A stretch of 64,000 bases of DNA from the NCBI RefSeq assembly GCF_048564905.1, contig NC_133014.1, forward strand, positions 11,603,136 through 11,667,135, given 5' to 3'. Both the position numbers and the translations under genes were made by a program. Below the pieces are notes generated by a model. It was given only the letters and a program-made list of their open reading frames with translations. It was not told where the DNA came from and made no database searches. The stretch is from Vicugna pacos. Lineage: Eukaryota > Chordata > Mammalia > Artiodactyla > Camelidae. This document shows, piece after piece, positions 15,600-26,740 of the stretch (position 1 is the stretch's first letter; each line of letters begins with the position of its first letter).

Positions 15600-15770
15600 A
15601 CTCTTTTAATCTAGCCACCCAAAGAGAATTTACAACTATTATCCCCATTTTACAGAAGAGGAAACTGAGGCACAGAGCCGTAAAGGAACTGGGTGGTTAC
15701 ACAGCTGACAAGTGGCAGACCTGGGATCTGATCCCAGGCAGCCTAGTGCCACAGTCTTGACCACTTCCCT
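15600..15770 (+). repeat. MIR SINE
   Basis: One of the better MIR copies in the window: 'tatccccattttacagaaga', 'gaaactgaggcacagagccg', 'acacagctgacaagtggcag', and 'ctgggatctgatcccaggca', all in consensus order. Confidence 0.9.
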
Positions 15771-16431
15771 CAACTGCCTTTTATAGAAAAAAAGCTAGAA
15801 CTTGACTTTTACATTTAGTGAAACATATAATCATTTACAGACCCCAGAGGGTGGTTAAAGAGGGCTCATTTATTCATTTCGGATTTCTACCTTTCAGGAA
15901 AACGTGACTTAAACAAAAAGAAAAGTCTCAAGGCATATGGACAAAGAAGGTGGCCTGTCATTTCAGTAAACAAAGGATCCTGCGGCCATCAAGTCATCAG
16001 CCACTGCAGCCGCCCCAGGCGGTGCAACCCAAGAGGATTCTGGATGGAGAAAAACACAACACTGGCCTTAGACAGTTAAGATGCACATCAAAGGAATAAT
16101 TTCATTAAGCCCAGACTCTTGTATCCGCCCATACACAGAAAAGCAGTAAATCCATTACCATGAGATGTCTGGTTTTTCTTTAATTAGCAATAATCTTTTG
16201 ATGTTTGACTGCATGGTTCTTTTTGCAAAACTCCTGTATATCCAGCTCCTCCTTTACCTCTTCTTAACATTCCCTCTAGAGCGGTGTAGGAGGCTCGGTC
16301 CCAGGCGTCCCCTCAGTAATGCCCCGAATCCCCAAGTAAAACAGGACTCTCCACTTTCAGGTAGCACTTTTTTCTTTCCCCCTCCAGTCGACAGGGAAAA
16401 ACTATCTTATTAAAATTTCAAGTCTCTTTAA

Positions 16432-16704
16432 TCACTGAGTATGCACCTTGGGAGATTTAGATGCCACTCTTATGAAATCCACAGTAATTTCCTGTGTCCT
16501 AAAATCCTCCACACGCTCGGTGCTGCGGCAGAAAGTTGTGCAAAACACTAAGGTCCCTATGAGGCCAAGGAGAAGGGTTCCAGAAGCCATCACACCCACA
16601 CCACAGTCTCTCCTCAAAGACGCAGCGCTCGGTTCCTGGGCTGTCTCCCGCACTAGATCAGCCTTCAGGCAAGCCTCTCCTCTGCGCTTTGTTCCCCCAA
16701 ACAA
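16432..16704 (-). other. Unexplained 90-codon open frame in RPIA intron 2
   Basis: The frame lies on the RPIA strand. From an internal ATG it reads MASGTLLLGLIGTLVFCTTF then CRSTERVEDF, a hydrophobic stretch of about 20 residues followed by a charged tail, like a very small single-pass membrane protein. I do not recognise it. An antisense frame is also open across it, codon support is absent, and no splice signals tie it to RPIA. Chance is the likeliest explanation. Confidence 0.15.
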
Positions 16705-16738
16705 GAGCAGGGCAGTAAAACCTGTTGAGCAGCCATGG

Positions 16739-16766
16739 GCCGATCATTCGATCATTCGATCATTCG
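16739..16766 (+). repeat. Short tandem repeat, unit cgatcatt x3
   Basis: The unit cgatcatt occurs three times in perfect tandem, followed by a partial fourth. Confidence 0.9.
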
Positions 16767-17284
16767 TGAGCCCAGAGCCTCTCCTGAGCCCAGAGACACC
16801 GAATCAGAAGGAAGTCAGCACCTGCGGGAGCCAGCCCCCAACTGCAGGCGTCTCACCTCCCGGAATCCACTCCAGGTCACAGAAAGGGCGAGCCTGCGTG
16901 GGCCCCGGTTTGTTTGTTTGAGGAGCCCCAGCTCTGCAGGGCGTGCCTCGGGATCCAAGTGGACACACACGCACGTAACAGCACTGATGATTCCAGTTCT
17001 GTGGAGACCTCACCATGTCAGCTCCTCCCCTCCAGCTCGGCAGAGGAAACTAAGCCAGGGCACCCCCCAAGCTGGCTGAAGAGGCCCAACAACCCCACTC
17101 AGGGAAGACCAGGCACACTCACCTGACCAGGCTCCACGCTGCTGGCACCAACCTGGGCAGGTGCCAAGCCTGTGCCCCACTTCATCCCCCTCCACGTCCC
17201 CACCCGAAGCACCAAGGAGGCAGCCCGGGAACATACCTGTGTCCCACTTCCTCCTCCACCTCCACGGCCCTCCCCTGCCCCCTA

Positions 17285-17386
<102 letters not shown>

Positions 17387-17627
17387 TCAAGAAACGGGGA
17401 GAAAAACACAAAACGTATTAATACCATATCCTACTCCCTCTTCAGCCCACTTCCTAGAGCTGTAAATTAGGCACAGCAATTCACCAACACCAGTGCAAGG
17501 CGGGGACTGTGCCCACAGGCACATAATCACTGAACCTCAGAGCTGCACTTTATCCTGGGGCCCAGAAGCTATTTATCAGCAGAGCCTCCCTCCTTTCATC
17601 CCTGACTGTGGCATCACCATTTCCTCC

Positions 17628-18009
17628 TGGTAAAAGATCAACTGAGGCACATTACAAACTCTAGGAAGTTTATCTGAGCAAAAATCAATTCGAATCGGGC
17701 AGCATCCAATCTAGCAGATAGAAAGGAGCTCAGGAGCTGTACAAAATGAAAGACTTTTATAGCAAGAAGAGGGCGGAAACGAGGAAGTTACACCAGGCAA
17801 AAAAGCATGTTGGTTACTGTAAGGTTACTTCCCTTTAGGGGATGGCAGGCATCTACCAGGGAGACAACCTAACTGCGCTGGTCAGGCCACTCTGATCGAC
17901 TGGGTTAAGATTCCATTTCTGGGAGAGACAAAAGGGTAATAAATAAGCATCGGTCTGGTGACGGGGGCTTAGCAGGAGCCACTCCACCTTGGGTCTGTTG
18001 TTTTTAACA
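17628..18009 (-). mobile_element. Solo ERV LTR fossil
   Basis: Read on the minus strand, the element starts TGTTAAAAACAACAGACCC, has a TATAAAAG box near its middle and a gataaac polyadenylation-like signal, and ends TTGATCTTTTACCA. It is flanked by the 4-bp direct repeat ctcc (17624-17627 and 18010-18013), the duplication expected for this class. The family is not named. There is no internal region, so it is a solo LTR that looks whole in outline. Confidence 0.8.
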
Positions 18010-20720
18010 CTCCCTACATCCTACTACACAAAGGCTTACAACACTCAGCAACTTAAGTCAGCCTCACAGAAACGGTCTGTAGATAAACATTGAAAGATTC
18101 CTGGCCAACCCCAGGGTAGGGTAATCAGAAAGGAGAGACCCTAGAAAAAGACAGAGCCCAGATGTACACTACGAGCAGAAAACAGAGGTTTCTGGCTTCA
18201 GTGACTTTTCACACAAGTTTAAAATCTAGAAGGCAGGGGACTGACTACCGTCCCCTTCAAGTTGGTGGCATCAGAAGGAACCTCAGAGACACAGCAAGTC
18301 TATCATCCAGAGCCCCACCAAAGCCAACAGAAGAGGGGGGAGTCTGAAGTAACCTCTAGACAGCAGATCACAGCAGCACTGTCCAACCAGTCCCAACGGG
18401 CCCTCATTTTGCAGGAGCCTGCTTCAGAGAGTATGGGAAGAGGGCAAAGTTGAGAACATGAAAGAGCCTTCATCTGCCACGGGAAGGACTTACTAGATGG
18501 AGAACAGTCCATGAGTAAAAAGAACAAGAGACAGGCGTCATACTACTGCGCCTGCCATCTCAAGAAAAGGGGAAGGTACTCGGAGTGGACCAGGGGCGGA
18601 GTTGGGCCCCAGGCAAGGTCAGTTAGACCACAAACAGCAAAACAAGGTCAGGGTACAAGCAGCCAGGAACTCATGTGGGGCTGGCTCCTAAGCAACTTCC
18701 TGGGAGTGAGCTCCCACCTGCTTAGGGCAAAACAGCTACAAACCCATGCACTAAGCATCTACCAAGGAGACTTATAAATGTTAATATAAGTCAAACCTCA
18801 CAACAACCCCTTGTGCCCTCAAGGCCCATTACCCCACTTTAGAGATAAATTCAACACCCGAAGGAAAAATTTAAGACTTAGAAAGAGCAAAAGAGATGAT
18901 TAGATACCCTTTCAATGAAATGCTGGAGTCCACAGGCATTAGCTGATCCTACAGGGTGTGTGCCTTTGCAAATTCTTGTCCACAGAAATGCAAATTGTGT
19001 TTTGAGAGATCCAACTGCTACCCTATAGCTCTTGGAAATTTATCTTGGGTTTTTTTTTTAACATTTTTTTTTATCTTAGAGATTTATCTTAACATTCCTT
19101 CACTGCATACAGTTTTATGGTTTTTTGGTTTTTCCTGTGAACTGGTTAGAACATCTTTTCCAGTTCCCTCATTCATTTAATAAGTCAAACAAAATCTCTG
19201 ATACATATTTATTTTACAAATATCTTGAGTTTACCTTTAAAAAGAAAATCATTGTTCAACAATGTCAATTACCCCCCTACACAACCTCACTTTGAACAAG
19301 CAACTTCAGGAAGTTCAATTTGCTGAAACATCATTTCATTTTGAATTTCTTAGAATTCCAGCAACTAATTAACAATGAAGCCCACAGTGAAACTTCCTTT
19401 GTGGAGAGCTGCTGCCAACACCCCGGGACAAAGGCCACAGGAGTACTCAAGGCCAGCCCGTGGGCCCCACAGCTGATATGGCCCTTCTCCAAGTGAGACT
19501 ACATCTCAGAGGAGAAAAGACTGGAAAGAATGACTAACAGGTGGACAGAGTTACAAAAAAGAACAAATCAAATGCTAATGTCCCCTGCCTATAGAGACAA
19601 CCCCTGTGTTCCTGGCCTGATGGAAATCTCTTTTACTAGCTCAAAGTTCCAAAGACACCAAAAAACACCAAGGGGCCTTAAAACAGAGCCTCTGCCAGGC
19701 CAGCAGTCCACCTGCAATGATGTCCTCAAGAAGGTAATGCATCAAGTAGCCACTTAGCTACCTGGGCAAACCTCAACAGCAAGGCCTTCAAGAACAGTAA
19801 ATGGTGTATCACAACCCAAAAACATGCAAAACAGCTGAATATCAGAAAATGTAAAAATCTTCAAGTAACGAGAAAACGTCTTGACTAGATAGGTTCAACC
19901 TGATCTTCACAGCTGACCTAAAGCTGAGCGCTCCAGCTCTACAGTAATTCAACAGCCTGATTCCTCATTACCCAGCTCTGCCACGTCACCCAGCAGGCAG
20001 GTGGCACAGAGATGAACTTGGGTGAGTCACACAAGCTCTGTGCAAGCCTTCTCCCAGGGGCCTACCAGGCCCAAAGCTCTTCAACCATGTGGTCCTGCTA
20101 CCCCGGAATCAAATGACTGGCCAGGAATCAGTAACCTAGCCAAAGGCAGAGGTGGCCCAGCAGTAGAAGGCCGTCAAGCAGGCTCTACTGGAGGAGCAGG
20201 CCTCTCCTAATGGGCAATACTAAACCATGGGCCATTCGTGCAACATCACAACTTCACTCACCTGGTCCAGTGGGGTAACCTTGGAAACATCTCTTCTGTT
20301 GACCAACTGGAAACACTGCCCACCAACTTCTTCAAGCTAAGCCAGCCAAAGCCCAAAGCCTAGGCTCCAAAGAGAACCTTCCAGAGAGCGTGGCTCTGCA
20401 TGGTGCCCCATTCTGCTTGACTGTGCTCCCGGAGACAGGCAGATCTGAGTCCAGAGTGGCTACCCAGAGGATTCAGCTGAGAACTCTTCAAGTTTTCCAA
20501 CCACCCAGACATGGAAGTGGTCACCACACTGGAACATCAATGGGCTAGGAAATGGAAACCCTAGAACCCAGAGATCCACCCCACCAATAACCACACAACG
20601 TCCACCTTTGTGTCCACACTCCACATAATTCACCAAACATTTACCAGGCAGGCCCCACTGTGACCAACACTGAATGGAAATAAACTACCCTCAGGAGCTG
20701 ACCCTTCAGGGAGCCTGGAG

Positions 20721-20747
20721 ACACAAACACACACACACACACACAAC
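20721..20747 (+). repeat. (CA)n microsatellite
   Basis: A dinucleotide run acacaaacacacacacacac with one interruption. Confidence 0.95.
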
Positions 20748-22564
20748 CAGAACACAACACACCAGCATAAAGCTCCTAATAAATAAAGTGCTAGAGAATC
20801 AAAGAGAATTTTTCCTCCCCTTACAAGGCTAAGGAAAAACTAAAAGGAAGCAATGGCCTTTGAACCAAACCCTGAAGGACATGTATGACTTTAACAGACA
20901 GAAGCAGTGGACAAGAAAGAGAATTCCAGGTCAAGATTAAAACACACACCAATGCTAGTAGTCTGTCTTTTCTGATGATCTGGTGCCTGGGGGAGAAGGG
21001 AACAGAGAAGGAGACAAGGCTGTGGCCTTAAGGACGAGAACCAGAGCCTCTCAGCTGCGTATCCCCTCCACCAGGCTCACTACCTGCCTTGCAACAGATG
21101 CTCCAGATGTGTCACATGGAGGTTAGGATGAGGCTACCTGAGGGGCACTGTGTTAAGAGCAGATGAAAGCTTCAGAAGATGACAGTGCACCACTTGGGAG
21201 GTCAACAGAGGGGACAAGATAAGGGCAACTACAATCCTCCAGCCATGGGGAGAGCCCAAACCAGAAAAGTTGGAAGGTCAACAGGAAGGGTCAATTCTAA
21301 GAACATTCCAAAGGTGGAACCAACAGGACTTGGCACAAAACCCACCTGAACAAACTTACACAAGTGATTGAACAATTCATTTTATCCAGGCATTCTAAAA
21401 TCTCAGCGTACAGTCCCAATTTTGCAGCTGAGGCACTGAATCCCAAAAGTAGAGCCAAATTACATGTTTCACATTATCTCTGTGAATTTCCATAGAAAAT
21501 CCTATTGCTAACAAGACTTGGAACAAGTTACACCAGACCAGGCGGCCTGGAACTGTTGGAAGGGCACTGGAACAGGAGTCACTTGGTTTGGGTCCTGGAG
21601 GGCACTTTGTCATTTCTCCTACAGAACGCACTGGGGCCACAGGTTACCAACCAGGCTGTGGGAGGACCTATGTAGGCAAAATATCTTGTACACTAAAGCA
21701 TTACCAAATAAATGTAAAGAATCATCATTACAAAGAAAAGGAAATCTGATACCACTTTCTAAGAAGTAGAAGAGAATGACAAAAAGCCAATAAAGCCAAG
21801 GAAATTCTACCTAAGGACAGAAGTACTGCACTTGGCTCCCAGCTAAACATTATAATTAGGATAATTAACTTGATTACTCACGGCAAATCCAATCAGGTTA
21901 AGAGACTCCACAAAGAGCACCAAACCCCACACTTAACAATTGGGGCCACGACCTCAACGAGTAACAGCTGAACATCTCCACGCCCCGACCTTAAAGTACA
22001 GGGTCCTGCAAACTTCAAGGGTCCACCCCGGCCCTGTCCAAAGTTGGTTTAAAGCCCAAGCCTTCCGCTTGGGCTCCGTCTCTCCTCCCTCTGGCGAGTA
22101 CATTCAGGAGCCTCAAGAGCGGCTGCGTGCCCAGCTAAGCACCTCCCTGGAGTGAAATTTCAAAACAAATCCGCTCTCCACCGACTTCCCAGGGCAGTGA
22201 AGAGAAGTGAAGACCTCACTTCTAGCAGTAGCTTTCTATTTATTGATTAAAAAAAGCCACACGCCAAGTCCCTTCAAGCCCCACTCCAATTATCAGACAC
22301 CACCGGGCTCCACTTTGCAAACTGTTATCCGGCCTGCCTAATGAGAAGTCTTTAGATAGCTCAACTTTTAGGAGGCTCGCACCCAACCATTTCCACATGT
22401 AAAAGGCCTTGAAGGAGCAGGTCTGAAGCCGGGTGACGTGCGCACCCTCTCCCCTCTCACGTAGCCCCCGCCGGGCAAGGAACTAGACGCACGCACAGAG
22501 CCCAGAACGCGCAGAAGGAGCCCACCAGGCCGAGCACAGGCGCCCCACGCTCCAAGCTGCTCAC

Positions 22565-22849
22565 CTTCACATGGTTCTCCACGGCCGCACGGCCTGCCAG
22601 CTTCTTGGCCTCTTCTGCCTTGGACATCGTAGAGGGGGTCGGGCAGACGCTGTTAGTGTCCCCGCCGCTTGTACTGGTGCTGCCGACACCGCCGCGAGTC
22701 CCGAACTGCGCGCGTCCCAGAGGCTGCACGTGGGAACCCGGGACGCCCCAGCTGTTCCCGCCTCCGCCGGAGGCCGCGCCCCCGGCCCGCCCGGGCAGCG
22801 GGGCCAGGACCCGCCCGTAGAGGGTGCTGAAGGGCCCGGGGCGCTGCAT
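22565..22849 (-). CDS. RPIA: RPIA exon 1, residues 1-95
   Basis: The exon starts at the ATG of [14 protein letters not shown], nearly identical to the human N-terminus. It runs to ENHVK and a GTGAGC donor, ending at a complete codon. Residues 1 to about 75 are Gly/Pro/Ser-rich and look disordered, an N-terminal extension absent from bacterial RpiA. The conserved domain begins around [19 protein letters not shown]. The reading frame continues past the donor into intron, but that extension is unlike RPIA and is not coding. The start was chosen for its match to the human protein. Confidence 0.97.
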
Positions 22850-22950
22850 CCCGCCACCTCGCCCCAGCCTCCGCCACGGTCCCGCCCTCGGCTCGGCCGG
22901 AAGTCTGATAGCGCACGTACTCGGTCCGCGTCCGCTGCAACGCGAGTCTT

Positions 22951-22965
22951 TCTGGGAAATGTAGT
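22951..22965 (-). promoter_or_regulatory. ZNF143/THAP11 (SBS) motif
   Basis: On the RPIA strand the sequence is ACTACATTTCCCAGA, one or two bases from the ACTACAATTCCCAG consensus bound by ZNF143/THAP11. A looser copy, ggactaccagccccacaatg, lies at 23003-23022 in the opposite orientation. The site lies about 100 bp before the RPIA ATG, where such sites usually act. Confidence 0.7.
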
Positions 22966-23040
22966 TCCTTGGCTTCAGTGGCCGGAAGCCGTGCCCCAGC
23001 CTGGACTACCAGCCCCACAATGCTCCGCAACAGAGTGCGC

Positions 23041-23670
23041 AAATCTCCTGCGACGGGCGCAGGAGTCGGCTAGCGTCGCCCAAATAGTTGCTGTTGGGTC
23101 AGTTGTAGAGATTTTTCTATCTGCCTGTGCATCTGAGAAGGCTGTGTTAGATCTGACCTTGTTGTTTTTCCGAGAAGTAAGAACGTGGCCGTGGACGAGA
23201 CCTCAGTGCAGTTACTTCTCTGGAGACGTCCTTTTGGGAGTGATCTACTCACTCCCCAGGGAAAAATACATGGGGTCTCCGGCTCTATTAGTCCAACCTT
23301 AGACCCCCGCAGGCTCAGGACTACAAATTTAGAATGCCCAGCCTTGAATGTTCTCCACTCTGCAGCACTGGATGGCGCGGTTTCCTCCGTACGGAACCTG
23401 GACCCCTCCTCCTCCCCCCATACGTGTGGACTGCAGAAAGCTTGCAACCCTTGTAGGCTTGAAGGGGACTTTCACTGAGCTTAACAGCTTTCCCTTTCCT
23501 TCTCTGCCTGTAAAGTGTCTTGCTGTAGATGCCGACTGAAGGAAAACGCACAATGTAAGAGCAGTGAGTGTCAGTTTTATTCTGAGGCCTTACTGGGGAC
23601 TATAGCCTGGGAGGTAGCCTGTCAGATAGTTCTGTGGGACTATTCCCAAGAGGTAGGAGAGGAGCCAGTA

Positions 23671-23703
<33 letters not shown>

Positions 23704-24293
23704 GAATTTTTTGTCTGGGAAATACGTGTAGTCAAACACATCTTGGTAAACGGTGACTGCTAATCACAAAAAAAAATCTCAAGTTAATGATTTTAGTGCT
23801 TTCCTAAGTTTTGGAGGGTACAGGAATCTGGGGTCATTGAAATTCTTCCATAGGTATGCATCTTAACTATCTAAGGGCGTGTATCCGAGACACAGATGCA
23901 TCATTTTATTTTTCCTCCATCCCGAATTGCCCTCAGGGTGGCATAGTGTTGGTGGGTGACTGCACTGTTGTGACTTAACCCTTTCTGTAAGAAGATTATG
24001 AGGGAGGCTTTTTTCTTTATTTGTTTTTACAGAGAACAGTAAGGGGCGGAGAATTTTTATTGTACCCATTTTACAGGCAGGAAGCTAACACTGACCTCAG
24101 CCTACTGATGACTTGGAGGTCTTCTCTCCCACGCTGAAGAAATTCCTTCTGCTGGCTATCAACTCATCACTTTCAAACTCACTTCAGGTTTTCTCCCTCT
24201 TCTGTGTGCAAAGCCCGTTATAGACCACTGTTACTGCCCATGTCACCTGGGTTCTCTTTGCCATGTCCCCTGAAGCTGTCAGTCCTTGGACCT
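23041..24293. other. Intergenic, upstream of RPIA
   Basis: Mostly unique sequence. It holds a (TG)n(TA)n microsatellite at 23669-23703. No gene is recognised. Confidence 0.7.
23669..23703 (+). repeat. (TG)n(TA)n microsatellite
   Basis: About six TG units pass directly into about twelve TA units. Confidence 0.95.
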
Positions 24294-24767
24294 TGTGAAA
24301 GGAAAATCAAAATGGAGTCAGTATTGGTAAGAGAGCACTCTAAAATGAAGCCAGGAGGCCATTGAGGAAGTGTAACTTATGCACATCCAAGCTGACCACT
24401 TTGTCTTAAAGCAAGCATCCAGAACATCTGCCAGAAACTCAGGGTAGTTATCGGATCCTTACCCGAAAATGACTCCCGACAGCCTATCGACTTACTGGGA
24501 CCCTTACCCTAAAGTAACTCATGACAGCCTATTCTTTAAAGGACAAATGTTCCTTGCTTATACATCAGAGTGAATCACAGACGTGAACAACCTTTGTGGC
24601 TTTTGTCTTTATAAGCTCCTGGCTCTTTCTCTTCCCCAGAACACTGTTTCAGTTTTACTTGAATCTGTGTCTCCCAAATTACAATTCTTAAGACCCCCAA
24701 ATAAAGCTCTTTGTTCTCCGCAGCCTTGAGACTGATCCTATTCCATTCACCCGTTGACGGTCTGACA
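24294..24767 (+). mobile_element. Solo ERV LTR fossil, family X copy 1
   Basis: The 474-bp element starts TGTGAAAGGAAAATCAAAAT, contains 'ctttataagctcctggctct' and 'aaataaagctctttgttctc', and ends GACA. It is flanked by a perfect 4-bp duplication acct (24290-24293 and 24768-24771). A second copy of the same family lies at 28478-28921. The family name cannot be assigned by eye. It looks like a whole solo LTR. Confidence 0.88.
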
Positions 24768-24889
24768 ACCTCCACCTTGGCCTACGGGAGGAAAAGTTAT
24801 AAGAGATACTGAGATATTTGACTCCTAGATTTTAGGCAGAACTTGGTGCTAAATTCCAAGGAAAGAATACACGGATCCTCACTAGAGTT

Positions 24890-25880
24890 CATCTCTGCAA
24901 TTGAAGGCCTCCTTAAGCAAATTTGTGGCCTCTTCTGCATCCTCTTGGGGCAGTCTCTCCCCTATTTGGGCTTCTCCACCAAAACATTTTTGGAGCAAAA
25001 GTTAGTGGCCAATCTCTGCTTAATCCCCCACCCCGAGTCTCAGGACATTTGCACTGGGGCTTCCCACCACCTTATTTATCCTGCCAATCCCTCTGCCCTT
25101 CGTCTCTGCATTGCCAGCTCCATCTTATTCTTTAGACTCTGCTGAAACCCACCTCCTCAGGGAAGTCTTCCTGACCACCCCATCTAAATTGGGTTCCCCC
25201 CTCATCCTCTATCACTTTACCCATTGTTTACTTTCATCCTAGAACTTCCCTTGATCATTCGTTTGCTTAGTTTTGTGTTTGTCATCTACCCTCTGTAGAA
25301 AATAGTGCTTCTGAGAAGAAGGAAGTTGCCTTTTCCCCTTCAGTATCCTCCATGTGTCTGACATGCAGATGGTCTGCAGTGAATACCTAAAGCATGATTC
25401 AGTGATTGCATAACAGAGACTTCATGCCTCAACCCCAAACTTCAGCTTCAGCTGTACAGAATTTCAGTCCCTGCACACCAATCATCGCCGTCCAACAGAC
25501 TTTCCCTAGGGCACCATGTTCTCTGATGTCTTCAAGCCTTTGCAAGAGCAGGTGCCTCAGCCTAGAATGTCCTCTGTACAACCCTTCCTTCTTTCCAGGC
25601 TTTAAATGTTCATCAGGCTAACTCCGCCTCATCCTCTAAGACCCAGTTCAGGCCTCATTCACTGAATAAACTTACCACGGTACTACTTTTCACACTTTCA
25701 TACTTGCCCTCTAGAGGGCAAGCTCCCTGATTCAGGGGCGAAAGCCTGCATCTTTTTCTTATTTTTTTTTTCTTTTTTTCTTTTGCTTTGAGCCTGCATC
25801 TTTTACGTCTGTATCTTCAAGGCTTTACCCTGGCACAAGATGGGCACTCAGTATGTGGCAATGGGATGGGTGAATGGATG
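24890..25880 (+). repeat. L2-type LINE fragments
   Basis: Phrases typical of the L2 3' region: 'cacctcctcagggaagtctt' then 'cctgaccacccc', 'cctcatcctctaagacccag', 'gagggcaagctccctgattc' and 'tggcacaagatgggcactca'. At least two L2 segments lie in the same orientation, with a pyrimidine-rich insert near 25750-25790. A run of a 4-bp-like ggatgga unit follows at about 25865-25905. Confidence 0.7.
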
Positions 25881-26377
25881 GATAGGTTGGACGACGGATG
25901 GACAAAATCAGCATGTTAAAATTTCAGTGCAACCCAGAAGTTGTATAGTGGGTTACAGTCTATCAAACTGTATCAAATCATATTAAATCGTATTAAAATA
26001 TGATTTAACATAGTCAACACATTTGATTTAATTTATGACATCATATAGAAACTGTATGATGTGATGGAAAGAATGAAGAATTGAGTTATAAGATTCAAGT
26101 TTTCGTCCTGTCTTTGTCACTAACAGGTAGAGGTTGCCTGCATTTCTTGGCTTATGGCTCCTTCCTACACAACTCCAACATCTTGGTTTGATGGTCACAT
26201 TTCCTAGTGATCACCCTAATCTCCTGCTTCCCTTTTATTAGGAGCTTTGCGATTACTCCTGGCTCACATGGATTGTTGGGCCAACGGATGTCCTTCAAAG
26301 TCCAATGACCCCCATTTCTGGGCTCTCAGATGTCTGCCTGTGATCCCTCAACAGATAAATACATTCTTTACCGGGCG

Positions 26378-26740
26378 TGTTTTCAACAAACTAATAGCCC
26401 TAGGTCATGCCTAATCCCACAGTAGCTCAGGCTGGTTCATTTCAAGCCCACCTTATCAGAGTCATAAACGCCACCACCCTTCACAGAGCCTAAACCTCTT
26501 ACCTCACTTACAGCCAATCAGAGACTCGTGCACAAGCCGATCAGGCACCTTGTGGCCCAACCTTATAAAACACCCCAACAACCGGCCCTCGGGGCTCACG
26601 CAGGCTCCTCTCATCTGTGTGCCCTGCTGTTGTGTATGGCAGCACACCCCTAATCAACTCCTTTTTTATTCTCATTCTTTATCTCTGGTAAATTCTTTTA
26701 CCAACCTGCGTGTCACCATGTGCCACCGTTGAGTTTCCAC
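26378..26740 (+). mobile_element. Probable ERV LTR fossil
   Basis: The stretch starts TGTTTTCAACAAACTAATAG, includes a CCAAT-like site (agccaatcag) and 'cttataaaacaccccaacaa', and ends close to the next LTR. The promoter-like order (CCAAT, TATA, then a C-rich transcribed part) suggests an LTR. The family is unknown and the right boundary approximate. Confidence 0.5.

Larger units (their letters stand above)
22440..23060 (-). promoter_or_regulatory. RPIA promoter and CpG-rich island
   Basis: The sequence around and upstream of RPIA exon 1 is markedly GC- and CpG-rich against AT-richer flanks. There is no TATA box. Reading toward RPIA, the upstream part (22850-23040) contains ETS-like ggaag sites (22900s, 22984), a gcgcacgt NRF1-like element and a ZNF143-type motif (separate entry). 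This is a typical housekeeping promoter. The transcription start is inferred to be at about 22850-22950. Confidence 0.75.

Noticed and set aside
16448-16921. A 157-codon plus-strand frame in RPIA intron 2
   Set aside because: It overlaps the minus-strand frame and a tandem repeat, has no recognisable domain, and runs antisense to the gene.
22571-23302. A 243-codon plus-strand frame antisense to RPIA exon 1 and its promoter
   Set aside because: It is the GC-rich shadow of RPIA exon 1 on the other strand. It resembles no known protein and runs across promoter sequence.
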